Positions 1 through 7,959 of a stretch of 64,000 nt of DNA are shown here, piece after piece. The DNA comes from Paracoccus laeviglucosivorans (lineage in GTDB: Bacteria > Pseudomonadota > Alphaproteobacteria > Rhodobacterales > Rhodobacteraceae), in NCBI RefSeq assembly GCF_900182695.1, contig NZ_FXTK01000006.1:1-64000 (forward strand). The letters are read 5' to 3'. A model generated the notes under the pieces. The model ran no database searches and had not been told where the DNA came from. It worked only from the letters and a program-made list of their open reading frames with translations. Position 1 is the stretch's first letter; each line of letters starts with the position of its first letter. Made by a program: the position numbers and the translations under genes.

Positions 1-28
1 GCGCCTCGGTGAAGCGGCTTTTCCTCAT
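1..28 (-). CDS. IS3-family transposase OrfA, N-terminal 9 codons (partial)
   Basis: Only MRKSRFTEA is visible before the window edge. The RFTEA start is the conserved opening of the helix-turn-helix OrfA protein of IS3-family elements, which binds the element ends. The gene lies just inside the putative terminal repeat ending at 95, as expected for the 5' end of orfA. Nothing can be said about whether it is functional. Confidence 0.55.
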
Positions 29-95
29 GTCGTCTGCTCCTGCGTGGTGAAGCAAACTCTACATCAAACCGTGGGACGTTCCGGGGGGCAGGTCA
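1..95 (-). mobile_element. IS3-family insertion sequence, left end only (runs off window)
   Basis: The minus strand from 95 begins with TGACCTGCCCCCCGGAACG, a TG-starting terminus typical of IS3-family inverted repeats. About 67 bases later comes an ATG (28 to 26) opening a reading frame MRKSRFTEA, the characteristic first residues of IS3-family OrfA proteins. The element continues past base 1, so its integrity and right end cannot be judged. Confidence 0.65.
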
Positions 96-212
96 AGCTG
101 TAATGAATTTGCGGGGCGAGCGCATCTTCAGCCCTGAGTGCAGGTGGTTTGAGCTGCTGCCGGTTTCATGGACACGAAGATAAGATCGTGACCAAGGAAC
201 TGGAGTGCAGAT

Positions 213-533
213 ATGACGAGACGGAAGTTCAGCCGCGAGTTCAAAGTCGAGGCCGTGAGGCTGGTGACGGACCGGGGCGTTGCAGTAGCGCAGGCGGCCC
301 GTGATTTCGATATTGCGGAGAGTGTGCTGCGCCGCTGAATGCGGGAACTGACCATGACCCCGGCCACAGCATTTCCGGGGAATGGGCAGATGTGGGCTGA
401 TCTGGCCGAGATTGCAGCGCTGAAGAAAGAGGTCGCGCGGCTGCGTGCGGAGCGTGACATTCTGAAGATAGGTGAGCCATGCGCGCCATTGGTTCGAGCA
501 CAATGGCGAACGCTTTTTTCGCGCGCGAGGTGA
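213..533 (+). pseudogene. IS3-family transposase OrfA, broken by a nonsense codon
   Basis: The frame opens with MTRRKFSREFKVEAVRLV, the N-terminal helix-turn-helix of IS3-family OrfA, and continues after an in-frame TGA at 336-338 into a leucine-zipper-like stretch (LAEIAALKKEVARLRAERD). The residue before MREL is normally tryptophan in this family (TGG), so a single G-to-A change explains the stop. OrfA would be made as two fragments or not at all. orfB overlaps its 3' end in another frame, which fits the programmed frameshift layout of the family. Confidence 0.75.
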
Positions 534-1124
534 TATGAGGTTCGCCTTCATCGCAAAACACCGCCACATCTGGTCGGTAAGCTGGCTCTGCGAGGTTCTT
601 GAGGTTTCGCGGTCCGGCTTTCATGCGTGGCTCAGCCGCCCACCCAGCACCCGCGAGATCCATGACGCGAAGCTCGTCGCAGCGATCGAGACGAGCTTCA
701 AGGCCAGTGACCGGACCTGTGGCGCACGACGTGTCTGGCGGGATGTTCTTGAGGACGGGCTTGCCTGTGGGCTTCGACCCTGATCGAACGGCTGATGCGG
801 ATTAATGCTTTGCGGGCGCGACCCAGGCGCCGCGGTAAGCCGAAGGATGACCGCGAACGGTCGGTGATCGCCGACAACATCCTGGACCGGGATCTCGCAG
901 CGGACCGGCCGAACCACAAGTGGCTGGCCGATTTCACCTACATCTGGACCGCGGAAGGCTGGCTCTACGTCGCAGTCGTGCTGGACCCTCTTTTCCCGGC
1001 GCGCCGTGGGCTGGTCCATGAAGGCTGATCGGGATGCCTCACTGGTCATGGATGCGCTGATGATGGCGGTCTGGCGGCGCGGGAAGGCCGACGCTCTGCT
1101 GCATCATTCAGACCGCGGCTCGCA
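472..1124 (+). pseudogene. IS3-family transposase OrfB, 5' part, frameshifted
   Basis: Three frame segments together give an IS3 OrfB: an N-terminal part ending at 783, a middle part from about 795 to 1028 with the first catalytic Asp in DFTYIWT, and a segment with VGWSMKADRDASLVMDAL and HHSDRGS, which holds the second catalytic Asp. One shift lies near 760-780; the second is an extra C in the CCC run at 986-988, whose removal restores VVLDLFSRRAVGWS. The reading frame is then cut by the IS30-family insertion at 1125 and resumes at 2585. Confidence 0.75.
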
Positions 1125-1125
1125 T

Positions 1126-1154
1126 GGCGGATTCAACCGGTCGTCGCAACACCC
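1126..1154 (+). repeat. IS30-family inverted repeat, copy at transposase 3' end
   Basis: 29 bases identical to the reverse complement of 2556-2584. The transposase stop codon region overlaps this repeat. Confidence 0.9.
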
Positions 1155-2539
1155 TCGTTGATATCATGTTCGAGGACATCCTCGAAGGCTTCAGCCGGCG
1201 TTCGCCAGCCGAGCGTCTTGCGCGGTCTGGTGTTCAGCGCATGCGCGACCGCGATCAATTCATCGGCGCCATGAAGGCTGAGGTCCGTGCCTTTGGGAAA
1301 GTATTGCCGCAGCAGGCCGTTGGTATTCTCGTTACTTCCGCGCTGCCAAGGGCTTTGTGGATCGCAGAAGTAGATATCCAATCCGGTTTCGACCCGAAGT
1401 CGGGCGTGCTGTGCCATCTCTGCCCCCTGATCCCAAGTCAATGACCGGCGCAGATGTGCGGGCAGGTCAATGATCGTTGCGGTGATCGCGTCGCGCACGG
1501 CCTCAGCGCCATGACCGGCCAGTGCTGGGCCATTCTTGACAGATTTTGCCGCGCCGTGCCCTTCCATTCGCGGCAGGTGCAATAGCAGTGTGAAGCGCGT
1601 CTTTCGCTCGACGAGCGTGCCGATCGCGGAGCTGCCCAAACCGAGGATGAGGCCGCCTTCCCAATGGCCTGGCACCGCCCGGTCCGCGATTTCCGCCGGG
1701 CGATCGCTGATCATCAGCGCCCCCGCGACGAAAGCCTTGCCTCGATTGCGGACCCGCTCTCTGGGCATTCGCAGGGCGCGCCCGGAGCGCAGGCAGGCCG
1801 AGAGTTCGCGTCTGAGCGCGCCACGTCCTTGAATATAAAGCGCTTGATAGATCGCCTCGTGGCTGATGCGCATCTCGGGGTCGTTCGGAAAGTCGATCTT
1901 CAAACGCTGCGCGATCTGCTCGGGGCTCCAGGAGAGCGCCCAGCGTCGCTTCTGCCGATGGACACGCCGCCGTCCCTTCCAAGGCGCCTCGGGTCCGGCG
2001 AAGGTGGTGCCGTCGGGCATGGCGATCATGCCGGACAACCGGTCCTGAACATAGTCCCGCAAAGCCGCGTTCTTCATTAATTTGCCCGGCCTTGGCCGTT
2101 CCGCGGCACGATCTGCATGCCACTGGGCACTGATGGCACGGTAATCGAAGTTGCCGCTACGCGTCGCCGAGTTCCGCCGGATCTCGCGCGAAATCGTGCT
2201 CGGCGATCGGCCCAGCTTGCGCGCGATGGCACGAATGCCGCTGCCTCTCGCGCGTTCGAGCGCGATCTCCTCGCGTTCTGCGAAGGTCAGGCAGCGACCG
2301 GTGGGAGGCCGCGAGGAGGCGGCAAGCTGCGTAGCAGGCATGCCACCCGAACTTCGGAACCACCGGGCTCCGACAGGTGCTGACACACCCGCAAGCACCG
2401 CGGCCTCTTCACTCGTGACCCCCATCGCGATCGCCCGCCAGAACCGACACAGGTTCTCACGCTGCCATACCGGAGGCCGTCCCGGCGAGCGTAACTTCTT
2501 CCGCGTGGACTTCTCTGATTTGCGCCTTCCTGTCGGCAT
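1133..2539 (-). CDS. IS30-family transposase, full length but first catalytic Asp replaced
   Basis: A 468-residue protein with an N-terminal helix-turn-helix (GSGIRAIARKLGRSPSTISREI) and a C-terminal DDE integrase-type domain. The second Asp (TWDQGAEM) and the Glu (GSNENTNGLLRQYFPKGTDL) are present. The first Asp normally lies in GHWEGDLI, but here the motif reads GHWEGGLILG, a GAC-to-GGC change at 1652-1654 (about residue 296). The ATG at 2539 follows AGGAGG with good spacing and is preferred over GTG 2545. The gene is uninterrupted, yet the protein is predicted to be catalytically dead unless this base is a sequencing error. Confidence 0.9.
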   Translation of the reverse strand: MPTGRRKSEKSTRKKLRSPGRPPVWQRENLCRFWRAIAMGVTSEEAAVLAGVSAPVGARWFRSSGGMPATQLAASSRPPTGRCLTFAEREEIALERARGSGIRAIARKLGRSPSTISREIRRNSATRSGNFDYRAISAQWHADRAAERPRPGKLMKNAALRDYVQDRLSGMIAMPDGTTFAGPEAPWKGRRRVHRQKRRWALSWSPEQIAQRLKIDFPNDPEMRISHEAIYQALYIQGRGALRRELSACLRSGRALRMPRERVRNRGKAFVAGALMISDRPAEIADRAVPGHWEGGLILGLGSSAIGTLVERKTRFTLLLHLPRMEGHGAAKSVKNGPALAGHGAEAVRDAITATIIDLPAHLRRSLTWDQGAEMAQHARLRVETGLDIYFCDPQSPWQRGSNENTNGLLRQYFPKGTDLSLHGADELIAVAHALNTRPRKTLGWRTPAEAFEDVLEHDINEGVATTG

Positions 2540-2555
2540 CAACACCTCCTAATCT

Positions 2556-2584
2556 GGGTGTTGCGACGACCGGTTGAATCCGCC
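2556..2584 (-). repeat. IS30-family inverted repeat, copy at transposase 5' end
   Basis: 29 bases, reverse complement of 1126-1154 without mismatch, directly followed by the CA target dinucleotide. Confidence 0.9.
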
Positions 2585-2861
2585 CAATACACAAGCGCGC
2601 AGTTCCAGCGGCTTCTGGCCGACAATGGGATCACCTGCCCGATGAGCCGCGCGGGTAACCTCTGGGTTAATGCCGCAATGGAGAGCTTCTTCTCAACGCT
2701 GAAGACCGAACGGACAGCCAGGAAAGTCTATCGCACCCGAAACGAAGCACGTGCCGATGTCTTCGATTACATCGAACGCTTCTACAACCCGCGGCGGCCT
2801 CACTCGAAACTGGGCTACATCAAGCCCAATGGAGTTCGAAGCCCGCGCTATGCTAGCTTAA
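2585..2861 (+). pseudogene. IS3-family transposase OrfB, 3' part
   Basis: The frame resumes with QYTSAQFQRLLADNGITCPM and contains the conserved NAAMESFFSTLKTE motif with the catalytic Glu and YNPRRPHSKLGYI. Near 2825-2831 a further single-base shift occurs: the family usually ends ..MEFEARAMLA, which is readable in the next frame and stops at TAA 2859-2861, just inside the terminal repeat. Together with the upstream lesions this makes at least three frameshifts in orfB. Confidence 0.75.
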
Positions 2862-2891
2862 CCAGCTGTCCACGGAACCGGCAGCAGCTCA

Positions 2892-3181
2892 GTGTTCGAA
2901 GGCCACGGGTGGATCTCCAGGCGAGGGCTGAGTACTTTCGGCGCGGGTTGTAAGCCGTTTATGTAATCGAAGAGGGAAATCTCGACGTCATGCCGGATGT
3001 GCCAGTGGCGTCTCCAAACCAGTTCCGCTTTCAGCGACTTGAAGAAGCTCTCAACTGCCGAGTTATTATAGCAATTCCCCTTGTCACTCGTTGAGACCCT
3101 GAGCTCATGCCTGCGGAGTATCTTCTGGTAGTTACGGTCCGGGATCGGTGTAGTGAATACATCCTGTGCAGGTATCCTCAT
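2892..3181 (-). pseudogene. Remnant of another IS3-family OrfB (3' third)
   Basis: On the minus strand the translation reads RVSTSDKGNCYNNSAVESFF and then KSLKAELVWRRHWHIRHDVE, the C-terminal catalytic part of a different IS3 subgroup. Two frameshifts follow: the expected ending YNPRRKYSALAWRS and PVAFEH can be read only by changing frame. It abuts the right end of the IS3 element at 150-2891, which probably cut it. No left end or upstream part of the gene is recognisable beyond about 3181. Confidence 0.7.
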
Positions 3182-3189
3182 GTTTTCTT

Positions 3190-3579
3190 CATATGATCAC
3201 GAGGTGTTATGATTTGTAGCTTCTCAGCCCGATAAAGATCGCCATCTTTCCAGAATGGCGCGATGTGATCAAGTCGTGGTTGGCAACAATGGGCTGCGCA
3301 GCCTCGCCCATACCCATTGATCATCGCTCGCAGGTGCCGTTAAGCTGAAAACCTGAGTCGGAAACCCAGAGAGTCACGGCGACCAGAAAAGGCGTAGCCA
3401 ATCGCTGTAGATAAAGAGTGTTTCTATGGCACGGCGGAAATCCGAAACCGATGCAGCCGGATTTTGATAGCCTTTTATATCCTCTGAAATATCCGCATCT
3501 ATCGTCGGCGTGCTTCATTGAAGACCAGCTGATCTTCAATGAAAATTCTTCATAAGCCAAAACCTTTTGGATGACTGCT
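3190..3579. other. No recognisable gene (390 bp)
   Basis: Lower in GC than the rest of the window and without a convincing coding frame; a 79-codon minus-strand frame (3321-3560) has no family features. It probably represents decayed mobile DNA between the IS remnants and the acyltransferase. Confidence 0.4.
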
Positions 3580-4665
3580 TCAAAGCGGAAGAGCTTGCTC
3601 GTGCTTTGCCGGATGGGCCGGACCGATCCATCTTCTGCGCAGGTAGCGTGTGACTTTACCCTCTAGGAGCCTTGCGCTCGCTGCCGCGAGGATCAAGCAG
3701 GGAGGAAGCACGATCAGCAAAAAGACTGGCTGGGTCCAAACACCCAGCATGTCGGGCAGGGCCAGTTTGCGCATCGTATCCTTGACCGTGCCCAATACAA
3801 GCGGATGCCACAGGTAAAGGCTAAAGCTTATTGTCCCCAGCCAAAGCAAGGGTCGTATCTGAAGGATCTGAGATACAAATCCGCGTTGATGCACCAAACC
3901 ATTTATTGCGGCGGTGCAGGCGATGAATGCCAGCGGGCCGGTCAGCCAATGAAAATCCCGACCCCATTGATATATTGGATCGATGAATGGTGTCTGCGGA
4001 TTTGCAGTCGCCTGCCACAACGCCAGAAAGGCCAGAATGCAAAGCCCCGGTGCGCGTGAAAGATACCGAACAGGCGATCGCTCGGCATATCCGGTTCCGA
4101 CCAGAACACCTGCAAGAAAGAATATGGCGCGTGGCGTGAATATGCACATCACCAGTCCCAAGGCGATCATAAGCCAGGTCAGGTCTCGATTGTGCCGCCG
4201 CGACAGCAATACGATGAAGCCCATGAAATAAAATGCGAACTCAAAGCTTAGGGTCCATGCGATCTTGTATATGACCGGGACAGGAAGCACGGGGCCCAAT
4301 GCCAGGAAATTGCCGATCAAAAGGCCGATGGATTCAAGAAGGCCGTAACCGGCGAAAGGGTCTCGTCCACCCAGGATCAGGAAGGCACATGCAATTGGTA
4401 ATGATGCCCAAAGAACCGGATAGATACGGGTTGCACGCTCGACGATGAATTGGGCCGGGGTGGCCGCGCGTCTCATGGTGCCGATGATGACGAAGCCACT
4501 TATCGCAAAGAAAAGCTCGACACCGAATTGCATCGACGAAAAGCCCTGATGCAAAATCCAGGGCATTGGCACATGCGGCAGTCCAGAGTTATAGACGTGG
4601 TATATGACCACCAGCATAGCGAACAGGCCGCGCGCACCATGAATTGGTTTGGAAAAGCTATGCAC
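3580..4665 (-). CDS. Acyltransferase family 3 membrane protein (OafA/YrhL-like)
   Basis: Predicted integral membrane O-acyltransferase of the acyltransferase-3 family, which transfers acyl groups to surface glycans or lipids. The N-terminus has the family signature: SKPIHGARGLFAMLVVIYHV with the conserved Arg and the catalytic-type His in the first membrane segment, followed by FGVELFFAISGFVI and the conserved ERATRIYPVLW. About ten hydrophobic segments follow, ending in a basic tail. The start is uncertain: GTG 4665 lies after GTAGGG and just ahead of the conserved domain, while the frame stays open to GTG 4797. The gene is less GC-rich than its neighbours and lies next to IS remnants, suggesting transfer. 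The acceptor molecule is unknown. Confidence 0.85.
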   Translation of the reverse strand: MHSFSKPIHGARGLFAMLVVIYHVYNSGLPHVPMPWILHQGFSSMQFGVELFFAISGFVIIGTMRRAATPAQFIVERATRIYPVLWASLPIACAFLILGGRDPFAGYGLLESIGLLIGNFLALGPVLPVPVIYKIAWTLSFEFAFYFMGFIVLLSRRHNRDLTWLMIALGLVMCIFTPRAIFFLAGVLVGTGYAERSPVRYLSRAPGLCILAFLALWQATANPQTPFIDPIYQWGRDFHWLTGPLAFIACTAAINGLVHQRGFVSQILQIRPLLWLGTISFSLYLWHPLVLGTVKDTMRKLALPDMLGVWTQPVFLLIVLPPCLILAAASARLLEGKVTRYLRRRWIGPAHPAKHEQALPL

Positions 4666-5319
4666 TTTCGAACACCCTACAACTAAACCAAGCTTTCTAT
4701 CAGTTAGAGCCGCCGCGCCGAGGGCGGGCGATGAACCTGTTCCTGCGAGGTGACACCGCATTTCGCGGTTCAATGATGCTTCAAAGGTAAATGACACATT
4801 GAATCCGGTAGCCGAATTCTTTGCGGTAAGATTCGCGAATAGCTAGTCTTAAACGCGTTATGATCATAGGAATTCGCGCAAGTCTAGCAATCTTTTAATG
4901 TCTCAATATTATTACGAAAAAGTGGCATTCTCAGGGCGGCAGGCAGACCCGCAAGCAGCAGATGGCGATGTCCTGCCGCAAATCGATGCAGAATGCATTC
5001 GACAAAAAGGCGTGCGTCGGTCAGGCCATCCCGGTTCCCGAAACGGCTTTCAGGATTGACAAGTGCATGGGCAGGGACAAAGCCCGACTTCGGTAATAGG
5101 ATAAGGGGCGAAGCAGGCCGGGGCCGTTTAACAGCTTCGACTGGGCATCGTGAAAAACGAAGGCGCCGACCCGAAGGTTGTGACCAAGCTGACATGCAAT
5201 TCATGCGCGTTCAAATTCCCGTCACATGAAGGGGTTAGCGTCTGCCTGTAACAGTCGTTTTAACCAGTAACACAGAGTTCACCATAATCGGCGAGATTGC
5301 AAAACTCATTACCCCGGCG
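4666..5319. other. Intergenic stretch without supported gene (about 650 bp)
   Basis: Lies between the divergent acyltransferase and DUF937 genes. Part is AT-rich (about 4800-4930), as expected for promoters. A 106-codon minus frame at 4884-5204 has no recognisable family and no good ribosome binding site, so it is not called. Confidence 0.4.
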
Positions 5320-6399
5320 ATGATTGACCAGATCGCAGGCTGGCTTGGCGCATCGCGCGGCAGTGTCGAGTCTGCGGCCAAGGGCGGCATTCCGGGTCTT
5401 CTGGCCACGATGCTCAGCGCCACGCAGAACAATGCTTCTGCCGCGGATGCTTTCGCCACCGCCTTGAAGGGGCAGTCGCCGGATATGCTTTCCGGGCTTG
5501 GCGACATGCTGTCGCGCGATCCGGCAGGACTGGGCGCGCAGGGCTCGGATCTGCTGTCGGGAATCATCGGCGGCGGGCGGATGGGCACCTTCGCCTCGAC
5601 ACTTAGCCGTTTCGCGGGCTTTCCCGAAGGCGCAGGCGGTCCGTTCCTTGGACTGCTGACGAATTTCGTCATGGGCAAGCTGGGCGGCATCGCGCGCGAA
5701 CGCGGACTTGATGCCTCGGGCGTGCTGGGGCTTTTGTCCAGCGACAAGGCGGCCATCGCGCAAGCCATGCCGCGCGAACTTGCAAATAGCCTGCGCAGCG
5801 CCGGGATGCTGGATGCCGTAGGTGCCGAACTGGATGCGCTGGACGCCCCGGTCCGCGCCACGCCGCCGCGCGCGCAGGTCGAGCCGGTCGCTACGCTAAG
5901 CCAACCCGTCCACACGCCGCGTATGCCGCAGGCTGCAGCAATTCCTGCCGGGCGCCCGTGGTGGCATTGGCTGGTCGGCCTGCTGATACTGGGCCTGATC
6001 CTGTGGCTGCTTTCCAACCTGTTCGGCGGCGATCGCACGGAAGAGGTCGCTGAGGGCGCGACCACTTCGGCCCTGATGGTGGGCGATGTCGATGTGGGCA
6101 GCCGGATGCGGACCGCGATGTCGGATCTGACCACCTCGCTTGCGGGCATCACCAGCACCGAAACGGCGACCTCGGCGATGGCGACCCTGACCCGTGTTCA
6201 GGGCGACCTGACCAGCCTTGCCCCCTCGATCAGCCAGTTGGGCGCCGAGGGTAAGTCCGCGCTTTCCGCACTGATCGGAGGCCAGCTGCCCGCGCTGGAG
6301 GAGACGGTGACCAAGCTTATGGGCAACAGCGATTACGCCGGGATCATCGGTCCGGCACTGACCGCGATCATCGATCAGATCAAGGCATTCGTCGCCTGA
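5320..6399 (+). CDS. DUF937 domain protein with a single membrane anchor
   Basis: The first 160 residues are Gly/Ala/Leu-rich helices of the DUF937 type (GGIPGLLATML, LLSGIIGGG, LLTNFVMGKLGG). A single membrane segment follows at about 214-234 (WWHWLVGLLILGLILWLLSN) and a C-terminal helical domain of about 120 residues. Function of the family is unknown. The start is odd: family members begin about 14 residues earlier, and an in-frame matching stretch (IIGEIAKLITPA) precedes ATG 5320, but no ATG, GTG or TTG exists between the upstream stop at 5236 and 5320. Either a rare start codon is used or the shorter form is real. Confidence 0.75.
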   Translation: MIDQIAGWLGASRGSVESAAKGGIPGLLATMLSATQNNASAADAFATALKGQSPDMLSGLGDMLSRDPAGLGAQGSDLLSGIIGGGRMGTFASTLSRFAGFPEGAGGPFLGLLTNFVMGKLGGIARERGLDASGVLGLLSSDKAAIAQAMPRELANSLRSAGMLDAVGAELDALDAPVRATPPRAQVEPVATLSQPVHTPRMPQAAAIPAGRPWWHWLVGLLILGLILWLLSNLFGGDRTEEVAEGATTSALMVGDVDVGSRMRTAMSDLTTSLAGITSTETATSAMATLTRVQGDLTSLAPSISQLGAEGKSALSALIGGQLPALEETVTKLMGNSDYAGIIGPALTAIIDQIKAFVA

Positions 6400-6405
6400 C
6401 GGTTA

Positions 6406-6434
6406 CGGGCGGGCCTTAGTGCAGGACCCGCCCG
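6406..6434. terminator. Hairpin between convergent genes
   Basis: CGGGCGGGCC pairs with GG(A)CCCGCCCG around an 8-base loop, with one bulged A. It sits between the stop codons of the convergent genes 5320-6399 and 6416-6910, so could end both transcripts. No U-tract follows. Confidence 0.4.
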
Positions 6435-6910
6435 CTTGCCGCAATGCTGACCCCCATGGCCTCAAGCTGCTGCCACGCGCGCTGCACGTCTTCGTCACTT
6501 GTTTCGACTGCGACCAATGACGAAAGTGCCGCGACCGACCCGGCAGGTGGGGCCGTTCCTACCAAGCCGCTGCGCAGTGGGTGGGCCACGCCTTGACGAC
6601 GCGCGAACAGCGTCATCTGACTACCGGCAGCGTCCACGGACACGGCGACCAGGCAGGCAAAGCCCGTTGATCCGGCAAAGCGCAAATGGCTGGGAAACAG
6701 CAATGCGCAATGTTCTGCCCCAAGGGCACGTGCCATCAGCACGGCTTTGCGGGGCGGTTCGTCAAAGGTCAGCGCAGCATCGATCCGCAGTGTCGCGCAA
6801 CCGCGCGGCCCTGAGATGACCAAAGCCGCCGGGAAACCGTCTTTGCCGAAATCGGGCAAACCGATCAAACGGTTGGCATGGTCCTGTAGCGAATCGCCGT
6901 CCTGAGCCAC
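6416..6910 (-). CDS. Hypothetical protein, 164 residues
   Basis: Codon use resembles that of its neighbours and a GTG start (6910) follows GAGG with good spacing, so it is likely a real gene. I do not recognise the family. It is soluble, without signal peptide or membrane segment, and has alternating hydrophobic stretches (AALVISGPRGCATLRIDAAL, ACLVAVSVDAAG) suggesting a small alpha/beta fold. It converges with the DUF937 gene and shares a terminator-like hairpin with it. Confidence 0.6.
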   Translation of the reverse strand: MAQDGDSLQDHANRLIGLPDFGKDGFPAALVISGPRGCATLRIDAALTFDEPPRKAVLMARALGAEHCALLFPSHLRFAGSTGFACLVAVSVDAAGSQMTLFARRQGVAHPLRSGLVGTAPPAGSVAALSSLVAVETSDEDVQRAWQQLEAMGVSIAASGRVLH

Positions 6911-7174
6911 AGCGGCAAACCTCGTGTTTGTAACAGTTTCATGGTGGTGCCATGATATTTACGCTTCAACACAAATGCGACCGGACCCATGCGGATGTAA
7001 CGGGAATGTGGCGCGATTGCCCGTCTTTTGCCGGTTCCTGCGCCTCGGGCGGCTTTCGGCAAAGACACGAAACTGTCAAATTTTCAGAGTCGCGCCGAAA
7101 TATGTCTGCCATAAACCTTGGTTCAACTGGTCCCCATGGTCGAAGCGAGTCGATCCGGTTTCAGGGGCGCCACG

Positions 7175-7873
7175 ATGGACAATGATCCGTTACGCATCCG
7201 CAATGACGTTCCAACTTATGTCAGACCGACCCTTCATGCCTATGGCGGCATGCTTCCGTGGATGCGGTTGGCGATGCGGGTCGGGGGACAGGTTGCGTCC
7301 ATGCCCTATCTCTGGGCGGCCATTCCGTTTCAAACCATGAGGTCCCAGATGAAGAAATCTGACAAGGCGCGCGACAAGGCCATGGAAAAGGCCCGCAAGG
7401 CGCTGCGCAAGGCAATCCTGCCCGAAGGTCAGGTGGTCGCGGCGGCGGATCTGCCGCTGTCCGATGTCGCGCTGGCCCAAGGCGAGGCGCTACTGATCGA
7501 GAACGAGGCGGTGATGCGCCTGCTTGAGGAGGAACTGGAGGTCGGTCGCCGCGTGGTCGAAACCGGCCGCCTGCGCCTGCATCGCCGCACACAGGAACGG
7601 GTCGAGGAAGTCGCCGAGGAGCTGGTGCATCTGGACATGGCCGTCGAGCATGTCCCGGTCGGCGAAATCGTCGAAGCTCGTCCGCAAATCCGCGAGACCG
7701 ATGACGAAATCATCATCCCGGTGGTCGAGGAGATCATCGTGGTCGAGCGCAAGCTGATGCTGAAGGAAGAAATCCGCATCCGCAAACAGCGCCATGTCGA
7801 ACAGCATCGCGAGCAGGTGACGCTTCGCCGCCATGTGGCCGAAGTTCTGCGTCTGCCGCCGAAGGAGTCATGA
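7175..7873 (+). CDS. DUF2382 (YsnF/AvaK-type) domain protein
   Basis: A 232-residue protein. The last 150 residues have the repeated charged pattern of DUF2382, a stress-associated domain of unknown biochemical role: LLEEELEVGRRVVETGRLRL, an RRTQERVEEVAEELVHLDMA stretch and a closing HREQVTLRRHVAEVLRL. The N-terminal part is basic and lacks the PRC-barrel often fused to this domain. The ATG at 7175 is preferred over 7118 because the preceding 19 residues look non-coding. A second DUF2382 gene follows after a terminator. Confidence 0.8.
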   Translation: MDNDPLRIRNDVPTYVRPTLHAYGGMLPWMRLAMRVGGQVASMPYLWAAIPFQTMRSQMKKSDKARDKAMEKARKALRKAILPEGQVVAAADLPLSDVALAQGEALLIENEAVMRLLEEELEVGRRVVETGRLRLHRRTQERVEEVAEELVHLDMAVEHVPVGEIVEARPQIRETDDEIIIPVVEEIIVVERKLMLKEEIRIRKQRHVEQHREQVTLRRHVAEVLRLPPKES

Positions 7874-7893
7874 CCGTTCTTCCGGTCGTGTCT

Positions 7894-7915
7894 GGCGGGC
7901 CAAGGTCCGCCTTTT
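7894..7915 (+). terminator. Rho-independent terminator after first DUF2382 gene
   Basis: GGCGG and CCGCC (7894-7898, 7907-7911) enclose an 8-base loop and are followed by TTTT. It lies 20 bases after the stop codon of the upstream gene, separating the two DUF2382 genes into distinct transcripts. Confidence 0.6.
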
Positions 7916-7959
7916 AAGTGAGGGCGCCCTCCGGGGCTTTTTATCTAGTGGAGCAAGAC

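Larger units (their letters stand above)
1125..2584 (-). mobile_element. IS30-family insertion sequence, about 1.46 kb
   Basis: Perfect 29-bp inverted repeats at 1126-1154 and 2556-2584 (outermost bases GGCGGATTCAACC) flank one long transposase gene. The element sits inside the IS3 orfB and is bounded by a CA dinucleotide on both sides (1123-1124 and 2585-2586), consistent with the 2-bp duplications of IS30 elements; joining the flanks restores the IS3 motif RGSQYTSAQF. The left boundary has one extra unmatched T (1125). The insertion happened after the IS3 element arrived. Confidence 0.9.
150..2891 (+). mobile_element. IS3-family element, degenerate, interrupted by an IS30-family element
   Basis: Imperfect inverted repeats bound the element: 150-184 on the plus strand and 2857-2891 on the minus strand both begin TGAGCTGCTGCCGGTT and share further bases out to a final TAAG. 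Inside are orfA and orfB, with the IS30-family element inserted into orfB at 1125-2584; without it the element is about 1.28 kb, a normal IS3 size. Three bases on each side (GTT before, GTG after) do not match, so no target duplication is evident. orfA has a stop and orfB has several frameshifts, so the copy is dead. Confidence 0.75.

Noticed and set aside
4884-5204. 106-codon minus-strand frame in the intergenic region
   Set aside because: No ribosome binding site, no family features and atypical composition.
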